This document shows positions 1-13,404 of a DNA stretch of 64,000 nucleotides, piece after piece. The stretch is from Vigna angularis (taxonomy: Eukaryota > Streptophyta > Magnoliopsida > Fabales > Fabaceae): positions 21,750,501-21,814,500 of the forward strand of contig NC_068971.1 of NCBI RefSeq assembly GCF_016808095.1, written 5' to 3'. The translations under genes were made by a program, and so were the position numbers. Every line of letters starts with the position of its first letter. Position 1 is the first letter of the stretch. The notes beneath the pieces were generated by a model. It worked only from the letters and a program-made list of their open reading frames with translations, was not told where the DNA came from and made no database searches.

Positions 1-960
1 TGTTTTATTATGAAATGTATAATCTAAAATATAAAAAAATAATTTAAAATAAAAAAAAATATTGAATTGTATAATCTAAAATATATTTGTATTTGGAATA
101 TATTTTTTATTTGATGAATATAATTTAAAATATAATTTTTTTATTCCAAATACAAAAATTAATGAGATTGCAAAAATGGTCCTCTATGGTTGAGATGGGT
201 CAAAAGGCTAAGTAGCCATTCACTAATGGAAAATTTTAATAGCACACCCTTTGGTTCTGAGGTACTGCTAAATTCTGCATATTTGTTGTTCCAACCTTCT
301 TATATAACTCATTTATTTTTTGTGTTTTTCTCTTCCCCTGCAAAGGAAATGGTTCACACGTCTAATCTATAACTACCAAGACTTTTTCTACTATTGGAAA
401 GTTTGCTCACATTCCAATATCATAAAAAAAAAAAAATAACTGACTTGTTGAATGTTGATAACTTAATGTTTCAGTCTTTTCGTTAATGCTGCTACACCCA
501 ATTGGAGTACCAACCATGAATTTCATATATAATTTTAGGTATAAACCATTTGCATGCCAATTGGTACTCTAAAAAGTCAAAATAACACTAAAAAAAAGAC
601 AAATCAGATTCATAATGGGCCCAAAAATCTTTTTTTACTTTACAACAACATCAAACAATAATGAAACATTTTTAAGGTTAATCAAGCCACTTGTATCATG
701 TTTGGTCGTAAGGCAATACAGTTATTTCATGTCACTGGAACACAAGAACGGGACAATTTTTAAAAAATGGTTACTCTTGATGTTTTAAAAATTACTTTTA
801 TTCTGTTAAAATTCAAATTTGTATATACAATCATTCTTTGTTTATTACTTTTAAAATTAAAAATTAATAATAATTTTGGTATTTTAAGGAAGGTTATATA
901 TTTACATGTTAAAATTAAAATTTGTAGTGTAACCTCTAAAATTCTCAAAATATATTTGTG
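1..960. other. AT-rich intergenic DNA, no gene seen
   Basis: No coding region is supported here. The first 160 bases are very AT-rich and repeat the motif tataatctaaaatat. A short imperfect inverted pair (ccaattggagtacca near 500 and ttggtactct near 562) is visible. Open frames at 190-372 and 767-961 are low-complexity translations without recognisable motifs. Confidence 0.6.
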
Positions 961-970
961 AGTAATAGCT

Positions 971-973
<3 letters not shown>

Positions 974-1027
<54 letters not shown>
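974..1027. repeat. (AT)n microsatellite
   Basis: About 27 uninterrupted AT dinucleotides directly read from the sequence, lying about 50 bp left of the long-TIR transposon that starts at 1079. Confidence 0.95.
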
Positions 1028-1028
<1 letters not shown>

Positions 1029-1493
1029 CTCAACTTTGTCAATTAGGATCATTATAAACAAAATACTATAGTAATTTAGGGTGTGTTCACTTGGGGGAAA
1101 GGAATTGGGGAAGAGTGAGTTGATGGATTTCAGGGGATTTGAGGGTGAATTAATTGTTGTTTGTTTGAGTGGATTTAGAGGTAAATGAAAGTGGATTTGG
1201 AAGTAAAGTTTATAAAAATTAGTACAGGATTTGATTGATGTGAAGGATAAGAAAAATGTGTTTAACTGGTAGAAATTAAATATTACCAAAATGTCCCTAA
1301 TTATTAAAGTAATATAAAATGATAATGATTAATGTTATATTTAATTGTAAAAATGTTTATAAAGAGTAAAAAATTAACATTAATTATTAAAATTAATTTT
1401 AATATTGTACAAAAATTTTATTTTAGTAAAATGAATTTATTTTTAATTTTCATATTTTTAATTTTCATATTTTTAATAATTTAGTAAATTGAA

Positions 1494-1592
1494 ATAATAA
1501 TAATAATAATATTAATAATAATAATAATATTAATAATAATAATATTAATAATAATAATAATAATAATTATTATTATTATTATTATTATTATT
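1494..1592. repeat. (AAT)n/(ATT)n microsatellite
   Basis: AAT repeats with occasional interruptions change into ATT repeats at about 1567, giving a perfect local palindrome inside the transposon core. Confidence 0.9.
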
Positions 1593-1877
1593 CATTTTAT
1601 TGAATCCATTTCAAACAAATAGGTTATTGATTCAAGGGTAAAATTGAAATTTGTGAAAGGATTTGTACGTAATTGAAAGCGCTGATTTGCTATGACAGAA
1701 TTCAAATGAGTTTTGCGTTTGCTTTAAAGGATTTGCACGTAATTGAAAGCGCTGATTATTGGAGAATGAAATTTTCTTATCTTCCATCCACTGCGAAGAT
1801 TTGCAACGATTCATGTCAATTCTCAATTTTATCCTTACAGTATTCATCACTTTTGAATGTAAAGATTTACACACATA

Positions 1878-1878
1878 A

Positions 1879-1911
<33 letters not shown>
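1878..1911. repeat. (TAA)n microsatellite
   Basis: Eleven or so consecutive TAA/ATA units read directly from the sequence, inside long-TIR copy 1. Confidence 0.9.
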
Positions 1912-1912
<1 letters not shown>

Positions 1913-2224
1913 GAATTTTATTTTTTATTTTTTTCTCTCTTTATAATAATTTCTACAATTATATATAATACTAATAATTATCATTTTATATTACTTTTAC
2001 TACTAAGGGTATTTTGCTAATCTTCAATTTTTACCAAATAAACCATTTTTTTTATCTGTCACATCGGTCAAATCCTACTAATATTTACAAACTTTACTTC
2101 CAAATTCATTCTCACTCACCTCCAAATCCACTTAAACAAACAACAAAAAATTAACTCTCAAATCCCTTCAAATCCATCCACTTCCTCTCCCTCAAATCAT
2201 CTCCCCAAAGTGAACACACCCTTA

Positions 2225-2845
2225 GGGAGATGATTTGGGGAGAGTGATTGGATGGATTTGAGAGTAATTTTTTTGTTATTTATTTGAGTGAATTTGGAAA
2301 TGAATGATAGTAAATTTAGAGGTAAAGTTTGTGAAAAATAGTGTAGAATTTTATCCATGTGACATAAAAATTGTTTTAATTGATAGAAAATAAAGATTAC
2401 CAAAATGTCATTGGTAACAAAAGTAGTGTAAAATAATATTTATTGAAAAAAATATTATAAGAAGGAAAAAAATTAAAATTATTTTTTAAATAAAATAAAT
2501 TTTTATTTAAGTAAAGTCAAATAAAAAAAATATTTTTTTATCTTGAAAGTACATTGGGGAAAGAGACCGTTCTCTTTGAAGTGGAAAACAAATTTTTTTA
2601 TATCTTGACAATAACAAATATCAATATTAAAAAAAGTACCCATTTCAAACCAACAAGATGAAAAATAGTGTGTTTGAATGATTATACTTACAACAAATTA
2701 TAAAATAAAAGTAGGGCAAAAATGATATTTTATATCAATTTCTTGCAAATCTCTTGTCATCCACGAATGATAAATTAAACATACATCTCGTTAATCTTCA
2801 CATTTCCTTCCCTTCAAATCACTAGAAGTGAACATTACTGTATAC
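2225..2845. mobile_element. Long-TIR DNA transposon, copy 2, degraded and 5'-truncated
   Basis: Starting directly after the TTA that ends copy 1, the sequence gggagatgatttgggg and the next 190 bp follow the copy 1 terminal repeat closely, including the aagtaaagttt and attaccaaaatgtc landmarks, but the outermost 15-17 bp are missing. A weak inverted counterpart (ttccttcccttcaaatc followed by gtgaacat) is present at about 2805-2840. The boundaries on the right are approximate. Confidence 0.55.
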
Positions 2846-3804
2846 TAAAATCTGTCTTTGCCATTTCTCTTAAATAGTGAAATCAATGCCAATGAACACT
2901 ACTAAAGAGAAGAAAATAAACAACACACAAATAAAAAATATCAAGTTAATGCATTTAAAGAAAAGTAAGGAAAATATAATTTATAAATGAATAAAGGATA
3001 TAAAATTTAAATGTCGGTTATTCATTAAAGTCCAACATAAAAACTCACAAAATTCTCAATCAATGAACATGTACTATTCAACGTCAAACTATACTACTCT
3101 ATCCAAACATCCCAATTTACAAAATTTACCCCAAAGACATAAATAGTTCACATTCATCAAATCATGTATTAGGTATTAGCCCACATGGCTCAACCTAATG
3201 GCTCAAACAACTATCATCCCAATGATGCTCAAACAACTATAATCCCAATGATGCTCAAACAACAAAAATAATTCTAGACTCTTGCTTCTGGTAGACTAGT
3301 ATATTGAATGGACTTGTGAAATTTTGTACCTATCCTACTTACTACCAAATCCTCCATTGATATCCCATCACTCAAGACCAATGTCTCCAAACAAGTCATG
3401 TTAGGGATAATTCCACCAACTCCTTATGATCCTATTGCATATCATATCGTCTTCCATGTGGAGTCTCCTTTGACTCACACCACCTAGATGTTGTACTTTA
3501 TGTAAGTTAGACATTAATTGAGTCAACATAGTCTGAGTCTTCAAAGTCTCTTTCAATACACTTTGACATCCTAAATAGTAGTATTTTTTCATGAAAATAA
3601 CTATTGAGACTCAACGACACATCATTATTTCAAGGAATGTTTTAAAATTAATCATTTACAATATTTGTATTTAAAGTTGTCGCCCAATGTCACTCCCTTG
3701 GAAATAACTAATTTGATTACTAATATCACATAAATTTTCAAAAACATTCCTACACTAACTAGCCTAAATCAATATAGTCATCAATACAATTTGTGGTATT
3801 AGAA

Positions 3805-3850
<46 letters not shown>

Positions 3851-6800
3851 TTATAAATCACTTATAGTCAGAAAGGTTTTCACAAAAACTACCGTCTAAC
3901 GCAAATAGCCATTGTTTAGTGCCACAAAGTCAAAACTCACTATCATGACAGTGCTTGAATGTACCTAAGCGTCGCCTGACGGTGAGACCCTTGGAACACT
4001 TTGTTAAAAAAAATCATGGTAACACTCAACGATGCTCACTTGACACCCAACGATATAGATGATGCCAGTACAAAACTACACTTATAATCAATCAAAGTCT
4101 CAATTCTAATGGTTGAAAAACTCATAATCAATCCATATGAGTACCAAACATAATTCAAAGCATCAATTCAGTATCCTCATTTTTTCCTAATTCAAGTACA
4201 CAAGTTAAATAAATCTCAACACAATACTATCTTTCCCATTGTTACTCTAAGTTATGCAAAATGTAGTAAAACTTATCACTTCAAAACACAATACCCATGA
4301 TTCACAATATAGTTTAGTTATACAAATCGACCTAATTCAAACCAACCAATAACTCAAATCACAAGATCTGTTAGCCCAACATAACTCACCATCTTAATAC
4401 CTTTCTATCATCATTCAAACCAATTAATAACTCAAACCATAGGATATGTAAACCAAACATAACTCGACTTAGAGAAAGAAAATATGAAGTGTTTTAACCT
4501 TAAATATAATTAACACCTTAAATGACCTCATAGTGCCACATTAATAATAACTGTACAAGTCATCAAGTTTCCGCCAGGGGGCAAGTCTGTCTTTAGCCTT
4601 TTTAACAGCAAAAATGATTAATGTGAACCGTTTTTGTAAAATATAGGTTAGTGAACTTTTAAAAAAAAGGAGAGCAACTTTGAACAAACCTTACAAACCG
4701 AGAAACCAAAATAAGTATTAAACCTAAAGATAACAACTTATACCAAGTTTCACTCACCAATAATACTTAGATATAATTTACAAGAAAATTAAGAAAATAA
4801 TTTATAACTCTAGTAAAAACTTCAAATGTAAAAAGAACATTTACTTTTCTTAAACTTTCAACCGTTACAATAACTTCAACCAAAACTATATTTGCTCACA
4901 AAAATTTATATAACTAAAGTTCTAAACTTTTTTTTTAATGATTCCAAAAAACCATTGTAAAATTAACATCCTAAAACTTTCATGATGACCATTAAACCCA
5001 GTTTGAAAAGCATTGATCTGCCCTGTGCCTACAAAATTGTTAAGCATCTTTAACAAAATATTTTCTCCACTTGCTCTTAGGTTTGGATTCATTGATCAAG
5101 TGAAATTATCATAGTAAAATTCATTTCCTCTTTTACACAAATTATTAGATGGTTGGGAGATCCACCAAACAGAATATGAAAAAAAAATGAAGTTTTACAA
5201 AGTCCCCAATTACTTAGACACCCCAATTTGGTACTTTAATCTATGCAACAACTTTCAAAAGCATCTATATACGTAACTTCACTATCAAACATCAATAACT
5301 TATATAATCTCTTATGACCATTGCATACCCCGTTAGTCAAAACCATCTCATACCATTTCTCTAATCTAAAATAATTAAATTTGTCTTAACCTTTCTAAAT
5401 TAATTTCAACCTAAATGGTTCACACCAAAACATCTTACACACTTGATTCCATTAACTGTTCCAAATCAAAACTGAAATCAATATTATCATAATACAATCA
5501 AATATAGTTTATAATTTTTGAAACCCAATCAAAATTGCAATAACCAAAAGTAAATACATCCTTCTTCCATTAACAGTAAAACCACAACTATATTCAAGCT
5601 TTTTAAACAATTTTCATAATATCATATGGAAATTAAGACAACAATTTATAATAGTTTCATCAAATATTTTTTAAACTCAATCGAAAGGACTTTTATGACA
5701 ACGTAAATCAATCTACAATTAACCAACTTAACATTAAATAATCTTGAGTCACATGTCCTTGCATAAAATACAATTAATGTAACTAAGTCATAACTAAGCA
5801 CAAACACTAAGATCTTCTACCTCAAGGTTTTATCAAACATTTAACTAATTTTTCTTACCTGAAAATCTAATTACTCTAAAATTCCAGCAACCCATGATTC
5901 ATACAGAAAACTCAAACCTGCCCATGAAAAACTTTGGTCATCAAACCAACTATACTACAACTTCAAACTAGCAGAAGTTAATCTTTACCCATCAATCTCC
6001 ACATGCAAATAATTTAAGAAAAACAAAAAGACAAAACTTTCCTCTAAAACAAAATTATGATAAGATGAATATTTTTTATTCTATGTTAAGTTCGTTATGG
6101 TAGATTCGAATATTAATGAAATACATTATTAGTTCATGATCTTAAAAAGAAATGGAAAAAATAAACTTTAGAGAGATAGTGATTTATTTAAATTATTATA
6201 TTATCACTTTATTCAACTTGTATATATATAATTTCTCATTTAATATACAGAATTTTTGACCCTTAATTATATTTAAAAAATAAAAATAACTGTCCAATCA
6301 CAATTTTCTATACACGGCTACTACTCTTTTATGTAAAATTTGTTCTCATTTTTTTTAAATAGGTTCAGAGGTTTTATATGTTATTATTGTAGATACAAAT
6401 AGTAATCTAAAGTTCATTTTTCAAAACACATGTTTCTTAGGTTATTATTATAGGTACTAAATTTTTATCGATTTTATTTGTGAAGAATCTGATCAATTAT
6501 ATTAATTGAAATTTATGTTCTTAATATATATTTTATTCTATTTTACTGTGTTGAAATGTAATGCGATTTAGTTGAGTAACACTCCAAATATAATTTAGTT
6601 AACAAATATGTGATTTAAAAGTTAAAATGGTAAAAAATATCATAATTAAGAAATTAAATTTGAATTAAAAGTCAAAGAATAAAATATTGTAAGTTTATGT
6701 TTTGTTTTTAATATAAGCTGCTGACTTAACAATCAGCTTAAATAGATGTTTCCTTTCTGGAAAATAGAAAAAGGAAATGACATTTGGTGGGTAACAGGCA

Positions 6801-7400
6801 ACCGGAGAAGAAAGTAACGCGGAATTGAAAGTGAAAAGGTGACAGTGAGAAAGTGGAGCCGACACTACCGGAGATCACAGGTTGAAGTCCATTAGTATGT
6901 CGGCACCACACAGAATATAAAATTATTTATTGAGATAATATACGTTAAATAATATTCTATAATAAAATAACACTCATACTTTCTATATTTTCCAAATGAA
7001 TATTTATTTATTTTATATTTTATTAGATAATATTTATATTTTTTGTGTTTTTAACAAAACCACACCCATTTTTTATTTTTGATAAAAGCTAAAATATTTC
7101 AATTCTATTTTACACAAAACAATCATTAATTTTATATTTTAAAAATTTAATATTTTATTTAATACGATTAGTATATTAAAATTTAGGAAGGTGAGTATAT
7201 TTTTTAAAAAAACTTAAAAGATAAATAAAGTAAAGATTCATTTAAAATTAAAAATAGTGGAGATTATTATAATTTTTCTTTTTTATAATAATTATTTAAA
7301 TATAAAATTAATTAATTGTCAAACCTGTTAACTCGTTTTTATTATTTGATAATGTTTCTTTTATTCAGTAAATATAACAAAGTAATAAAGGCTTAAGCTG
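2846..7400. other. Gene-free AT-rich DNA with G-poor stretch
   Basis: No coding region or recognisable transposon end was found. From about 3000 to 6060 the + strand is strikingly poor in G and rich in A and C, the kind of strand skew seen in retrotransposon LTRs and leader regions read on the opposite strand. Fragments such as cctaagcgtcgcctgacggtgag (about 3964) are locally GC-richer. From 6060 to 7400 the DNA is simple AT-rich intergenic sequence upstream of the GAUT8 gene; a GC-richer patch lies at 6785-6905. Confidence 0.5.
3807..3846. repeat. (AT)n microsatellite
   Basis: About 20 uninterrupted AT units, read directly. Confidence 0.95.
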
Positions 7401-7631
7401 TCCTAGAAAATACTAAATAAATAGTATAGGTTTTACCTTCTTTTTTGTTATATTTCGTATAGTAACATTTAAAGTTAAATTCAACTATAAAATGTCAAAT
7501 CCGAGTCTTTGTTTCTGTCTCTCTTTGAGAAGAAGGGGAGCGAAAGAGAGAATCAGAGTGCATGTTTTTGGGAGTCCACTGGAGTTAAGTGCTGCCTCCT
7601 CTCTCTGATTTTGGAGTTCTCTCATACCAAA

Positions 7632-10304
7632 ATGGTGAATCCTCGGATTCCACTTTCAAGGATCCCAACCTTCACACTTTTCACTTCTGCTATAACATTA
7701 GCTCTCTGCACTTTCTTCCTCCTCTCTTTTCTCTTCACTACCCATTCTTATTCTTCTCATCAACACCACTTAACGGTAAGCTTATGCTCTTTCTGTGCTT
7801 GATAAATTTTCAACCTTTTTTATGTCTTTTTTTTTTCTCTACTGTGTGCTTTCTCGTGGAACAATATTGTTTTTTTTTTTGCAATTTCTTGATTTCTGGG
7901 TTTTTTTCTTTTTGGGTTAGTTTAATTGGGAAAAAAATTCGGTGGGGTGGGGTTAGTTTTGGATCTTATTGCACGGGTTCAAATGGGTCGGATCCGATTC
8001 TTTCTGGATCCAGTGAAGGTTTGATTCTGCTGATTTTCATGGCAATGTTACTAGAAGTGAAAAAAGTTTGTGCTTTCTATTATGGGAAAGTACGGAGATT
8101 TGATTAAGCAAGGATGTTAATCCGTTGTTGTGCTTTTGAACTGGGCTTGAAGTGTTCTAATTTTCTTGGTAAAAATACAGGGTTTGATTTGCTTTTGTAG
8201 TCTGGGAAAAATTTAATGTCAATGTCGCTGCTTAAAAGGGTAAACTTTTTTGGGGGAACATACAAGATTGTGGTTGTGCTATTGAGCTAGGCTCGGAGCT
8301 AATTTTGTTGAGAATCAAATAGGGTTGTTTCGTTTTGATTTGATTTGGGTTGTTCTTGTAGTATTAGTAAGGGGAAAAGTTTCGTGGTGTCATTAAATCG
8401 TTTATGTTTCTGAGAAAGGAAAAAGATTTGACGAAGCAAGGTTACTGATCTGTTGTTGTGGTGGTGAACTAGGGTTCTGAGGGTGGTATTTCACATGGAT
8501 TTGAGTCAATAAGAAGATCCATTCTAGCTCTGAAAACAGATCCTCTGAAGCCTCGACTGGACCAGATTCGTAAGCAAGCTGATGATCATCGTTCTTTGGC
8601 TCTTGTGTATGCTTCCTATGCACGCAAACTGAAGCTCGAGAGCTCAAAGCTTGTCAGGATTTTCGCAGAGCTATCAGTAAACTTCTCAGATCTAATGAAA
8701 AAACCTCAATACAGGACTCTTTTCAGCAGTGATGGATCCCCTGCTGATGAATCAGTGGTTCGACAATTGGAGAAGGAAGTGAAGGAGCGCATTAAGACCA
8801 CACGCCAGGTGATTGGCGATGCCAAAGAATCCTTTGATAACCAGCTCAAGATTCAGAAGTTGAAGGATACGATTTTCTCAGTGAATGAGCAGTTAACTAA
8901 GGCAAAGAAGCAGGGTGCTTTCTCGAGCCTCATTGCGGCCAAGTCGATTCCAAAGAGTTTGCATTGTCTCTCCATGAGGTTGATGGAAGAGAGGATTGCC
9001 CATCCTGAGAAGTACACAACTGAGGGGAAGCCTACCCCTCCAGAAGTTGAAGATCCTAACCTTTACCACTATGCCTTGTTCTCTGACAATGTTGTTGCAG
9101 CATCTGTTGTGGTCAATTCAGCAACAAAGAATGCAAAGGAGCCATGGAAGCATGTGTTTCATGTTGTGACTGATAAGATGAACCTTGGAGCAATGCAAGT
9201 GATGTTTAAGTTGAAGGATTATAATGGTGCACACATTGAGGTCAAGGCAGTGGAGGATTACAAGTTCCTGAACTCTTCTTATGTTCCGGTCCTTAAACAA
9301 TTAGAGTCTGCTAACCTCCAGAGATTTTACTTCGAGAACAAGCTTGAGAATGCTACAAAGGACACTAATAATATGAAGTTTAGGAATCCCAAATATTTGT
9401 CCATATTGAACCATTTAAGATTTTACTTGCCAGAAATGTATCCAAAGCTGCATAAAATTTTGTTTTTGGATGATGACATTGTGGTTCAGAAGGATCTTAC
9501 CGGGTTGTGGAAGATTGATATGGATGGCAAGGTTAATGGAGCTGTAGAAACATGTTTTGGATCATTCCATAGATATGCACAGTACATGAACTTCTCGCAC
9601 CCCTTGATTAAAGCAAAATTTAGTCCAAAGGCTTGTGCATGGGCTTATGGAATGAATTTCTTTGATTTGGATGCATGGAGAAGGGAAAAATGCACGGAAG
9701 AATATCATTACTGGCAGAATCTGGTAATTCTCTTATCATTTTACCTCAACTTTACAGTTTCTCACTATTTTGCATTCTCAAACATGTATTATAACATACA
9801 GCCCCAGGTTTAACTTTGAAATTAACCCCATTTGGCATTGTTTGGTACCTGTTAATGCTGTTAAATTCCTTGTCATGTTAATCAGTGCATCACTAGAGGC
9901 TGCATATTTAGAAACTAAAATAGAAACAAAGACTATACATGCTATGGAATCATTCTCATACAATCCATTTCATTTCCAATCATTGTTAACTAATGATGTT
10001 TTAACATGGTGTGCTCATGCTGCTGCAGAATGAAAACCGAACACTATGGAAATTAGGGACATTGCCACCAGGTCTGATCACATATTACTCAACAACTAAA
10101 CCACTGGATAAGTCATGGCATGTTCTGGGACTTGGCTATAATCCAAGCATCAGCATGGATGAGATTAACAATGCAGCAGTGGTGCATTTCAATGGCAACA
10201 TGAAACCATGGCTTGACATTGCAATGGCTCAATTCAAGCCTCTTTGGACAAAGTATGTTGACTATGAATTAGATTTCGTTCAGGCATGCAATTTTGGTAT
10301 CTAA
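7632..10304 (+). CDS. GAUT8: Galacturonosyltransferase 8-like (QUA1-type), GT8 family
   Basis: Predicted exons: 7632-7775, 8473-9723 and 10029-10304, all joined in phase 0 with GT..AG introns (697 and 305 bp), giving 556 residues, close to the usual 560 or so. Family knowledge: GAUT8/QUA1 is a Golgi type II membrane protein needed for homogalacturonan (pectin) synthesis from UDP-galacturonate and for cell adhesion. Seen: a short basic N-terminus, one hydrophobic anchor at residues about 16-35, a stem rich in charged residues with KIQKLKDTIF, then the GT8 domain with HVVTDKMN, the acidic metal-binding cluster LDDD (Asp381-383), and the C-terminal GLGYNP and HFNGNMKPW (from residue 518) motifs. 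No lesion is visible. The match to GAUT8 rather than GAUT9 rests on remembered family sequence around QIRKQADDHRSLAL and GAFSSLIAAKSIPK. The ATG is the first in frame after a CT- and GA-rich leader; the intron 1 acceptor has a weak pyrimidine tract, so that junction is the least certain. Confidence 0.93.
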
Positions 10305-12472
10305 ATGGGCGAGTTTCTTTACACTTGGTGATGCTGTGATAGGTGCCTCTGCAGTTAATCTGCTGTTATATAATGCTTATACCTTTAACGAAGTTCCGAG
10401 CTGGTGCAAGATAAAATCTGGCTTCTTCTTTTAATTGTAAAATACTTAGTGTAGTAATTCTCTCACGTCCTCTTATTTATTTTAACATTTATGAAATAAT
10501 CTTATTTAAAAGATGTGGTTGATCCTGAACAATAGTATTACTGAATTAAATGTTGTGCTTTTCACTTTTTGTCAGTTTTTATTTGTGATAAACATCTGAA
10601 TTGAGGGTATCAATATCATACTTAGGGATTTCAATGCCTAAAATTACTTTTTAGATTCTTCCAGACTGATGTTTACCTGTTAAAGTGTAAGTTCGTTGTT
10701 TGAATAGAGGTTTAATTGGAAGCAAAATGTTCTATTTTAATTATTAATTATCCTGTTGTTAAATTTAAAGCCTTTATAAATATTTATTTTTTACGAAATA
10801 TTAAATTTTAAATTTCAGAGCAAGAAATTATATTTCATTATAACAAATAATATATTTCTTAAAAGTATTAGCAAATAATTAGTGCTTACAGGAAAATTTT
10901 AAGGTTGCGTTGGCTTGGATTTAAATTAATATTTGGAAAACAGAAGTTTGATTTGAAGGGGTTTTGAAAGAGAGATTGAGAGAAATTGTGGATTCAATTT
11001 CTTTTATTAACAAAAAATTTAACAACTAACATTAACATTTGATAGAAAAAAAAATAGATTGACGATATAATGATTAATAGAGAGAGTAGTTAAACAAGCT
11101 CTTTTAGTAATATCATAATTAAGAATAATATCGATCTTAATTTAATCTATAATAATTTAAATTTATATTATTTTAAATCCATTTAAATAGATTTATTTCA
11201 AATTTAAATCTATATTTTGGATTTTAATTCAATCTATTTAAATAAATTGGATTGGATATTATTTTTTTTATTTTAAAAATATAAACTAGATCTATTTAAC
11301 TGATTTTGGATTCAACAAATTATATTATATTTTAGATTTTAAAAATTTAAAATCAAGACACAATTAAATCAATATAAGATAATTAAGATTAGAATAAAAG
11401 TTGACATGAATTGAACTTGACCAAAAGTCAGTTGAATTAATTCTAATTAAAAGTTAATTTTAAGTAAAAGATGGTTTGAGTCGATTTTCATTGACGATCA
11501 GTTTGAGTTGATTTTGAGAGAAAATCAATTTTAATTGAAAGATGTTTAAGTTAATTTTAATCAAGGATTGACGTGAGTTGAATAATGATCGACTCAATAA
11601 TTTTTGATTAAGAATTAATTTGTTTTAGGTTGAAAATTGATTTGAGTTGTTTTTGATCAATGTCAATTAAGTCATTTTTAATCATGAATCAACTCAAGTA
11701 ATTCTAATAAAAAAATTAATTAAGTCATTCTAAGTTAAGTGTGAGTTAAACCGTATAAGAAATGTCAGAATATATATTTATATGTCTAACACACTATTAA
11801 AAAGAAAAGTAGTTATTAATTTATTATTGTAGTTATTAATTTACTATTCTTTAAATTAAGGACAAAACTTAGTTATTTCTTAATTAAACCATACATTTAT
11901 ACAATAAATAAATTATAGGATAAAATTATTATTGATAACCATCATTTATTAAATACAAATAAATTAAACAAAAAGATAAATGATGATGAATTAATTATTA
12001 ACATATATATAGTGTAACTTATAATTACATTTAATGTAAGAAACAATGTAGATATTTTTATGGGATTTATGAATTTCATTCCATTTTCTGATACTTTTTA
12101 AAAATTTGAGGTTCAAGGAACCTGTACAAATTAACATTTTTTATATTTTCTACAACAATCTCGTATTCACCCACAAAACAAATATGAACTTCAGCACACC
12201 AAAACTTTATAAAAAAATACATAAGAAATAACCTTAATTTTTTTCCCTAGATCATTTAATTGGACATTGCATTGATATTTGATTAACATTGCATTGAATC
12301 TCCAACAATAACTTCAAATTAAGTGGTATTGTCTAATCTCTAATGAAGTTGTAGAGTGTCCTTTATTTTTGGACTTTACTAATTACCAAAATAAGGGTAT
12401 CACAATATACAACAGACAATAATAATCAATAAGAGCATATATATAATCATTTGAGTGATTCAATATTTCTAA
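10305..12472. other. GAUT8 3' region, then AT-rich non-coding DNA
   Basis: The first 150-250 bp after the stop codon probably hold the GAUT8 3' UTR. A possible transposon end, ggttgcgttggcttgg, occurs at about 10902, but I could not find its partner. The remainder to 12472 is AT-rich without any supported gene. Confidence 0.5.
11395..11760. repeat. Degenerate short tandem repeats
   Basis: The motifs gagttgatttt and aatcaattttaattgaaa recur in diverged form with a spacing of roughly 30-60 bp throughout this stretch. Copies are too diverged for an exact period to be given by eye. Confidence 0.5.
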
Positions 12473-13018
12473 CTTTACTAAGTAACTTAATTAAACTTAA
12501 TGAATACTATATTATATTTCTACATACCATACTAACTAATTAAATCTTAATATATACCAATTATTATCTAACTAATAAAATATAAAATAATTATAATTAA
12601 AAAATATATTAAAAAAATTATCTTAAAATTTAACTCTCATGGAGGAGGGAGAAACATTAATAGAGGAGAAGACACAACGAAGAGAAGAGTATGAACATAT
12701 CATGTAGTGTTTTCCATTTGGTCATTTTGAATTTTCAGAATCTTCACGTATAAAATAATTTTTTTTTATTATGTGTCAAGTTGGATAATAAGACTTCGAC
12801 ATTAACGATTCTAGAAGATTTGCGCCTAAAATTCTCCACTTATTTAAGTTTTTTTACTCAAACATAAATATTGTAAAATTTAAGAGAAAAATATGTTTTA
12901 TTGAAACCTTATATCACTATCTTTGTGACCTAAATGTTGAATCTTGTTAGACAAAATGTCAACTTAATTATTTATGTTATTAAGAAGGTTACATTTATAT
13001 AGTCAACAAGTTTCTTTC
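12473..13018. repeat. Direct duplication, left copy
   Basis: From aagtaacttaattaaactta onward this block matches 17108-17618 over its whole length with scattered substitutions and small gaps; landmarks present in both in the same order are catggagga, gagagtatgaacat, atttggtca, caagttggataata and atagtcaacaag/ataatcaacaag. It has no coding potential. The last part is repeated again in short form at 13020-13200. Confidence 0.8.
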
Positions 13019-13019
13019 C

Positions 13020-13200
13020 TTTCATAAAGGTCTGTTTGTCATTATATTTTAAAATTTAAGAGAAAAATGAAAACTTAATTATTTGTGTTATTTAGAAGAT
13101 GTACATTTAGATAATCAACAAGTTTCCTTTAATAAAGGTATGAGTATGTCATAATATTTTAAAATTTAAGAGAAAAATATTTCTTATCGAGACCTTATAG
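13020..13200. repeat. Short local tandem repeat of the duplication's 3' end
   Basis: Two diverged units containing tttaaaatttaagagaaaaat and atcaacaagtttcctt follow one another with a period of about 110-120 bp and also match the end of the left duplication copy. Confidence 0.6.
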
Positions 13201-13404
13201 CATTATTTTGTGACTTAATCCCTAATGGTGTTTATTTTTTATGAATTATTTGGAGGAAAGTGAGTGGATGAATTTGAGAAGATTTGAGGATAAATTAATT
13301 TTTGTTTATTTGAGTTGATTTGGAAGTGGGTGATAATAGTTTTGGAAATAAAGTTTATAAGAATTATGATAGTATTTGACCGATATGACAGATATAAAAA
13401 ATTA

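Larger units (their letters stand above)
1079..2221. mobile_element. Long-TIR DNA transposon, Harbinger-like by TSD, copy 1
   Basis: The left end gggtgtgttcac is matched by the exact inverted end gtgaacaccacc-type sequence at 2210-2221 (gtgaacacaccc). The inverted repeats continue with moderate divergence for roughly 280 bp each side (1079 to about 1366 and about 1938 to 2221). The element is flanked by TTA on both sides (1076-1078 and 2222-2224), the 3-bp target duplication typical of PIF/Harbinger elements; superfamily is inferred from that alone. The core has AAT/ATT microsatellites and a 29-bp direct repeat (1659-1687 and 1729-1757) but no transposase, so it is non-autonomous. Degraded relatives lie at 2225, 13226 and 32.0-33.9 kb. 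Confidence 0.8.

Noticed and set aside
7589..8107. Open frame of 172 codons overlapping GAUT8 exon 1
   Set aside because: It runs through the predicted intron in a different frame from the GAUT8 start, is Phe/Leu/Ser-rich from T-rich DNA and has no motif.
9770..10033. Open frame spanning GAUT8 intron 2
   Set aside because: It lies in the intron between two exons whose junction restores the conserved YWQNL-NENR sequence.
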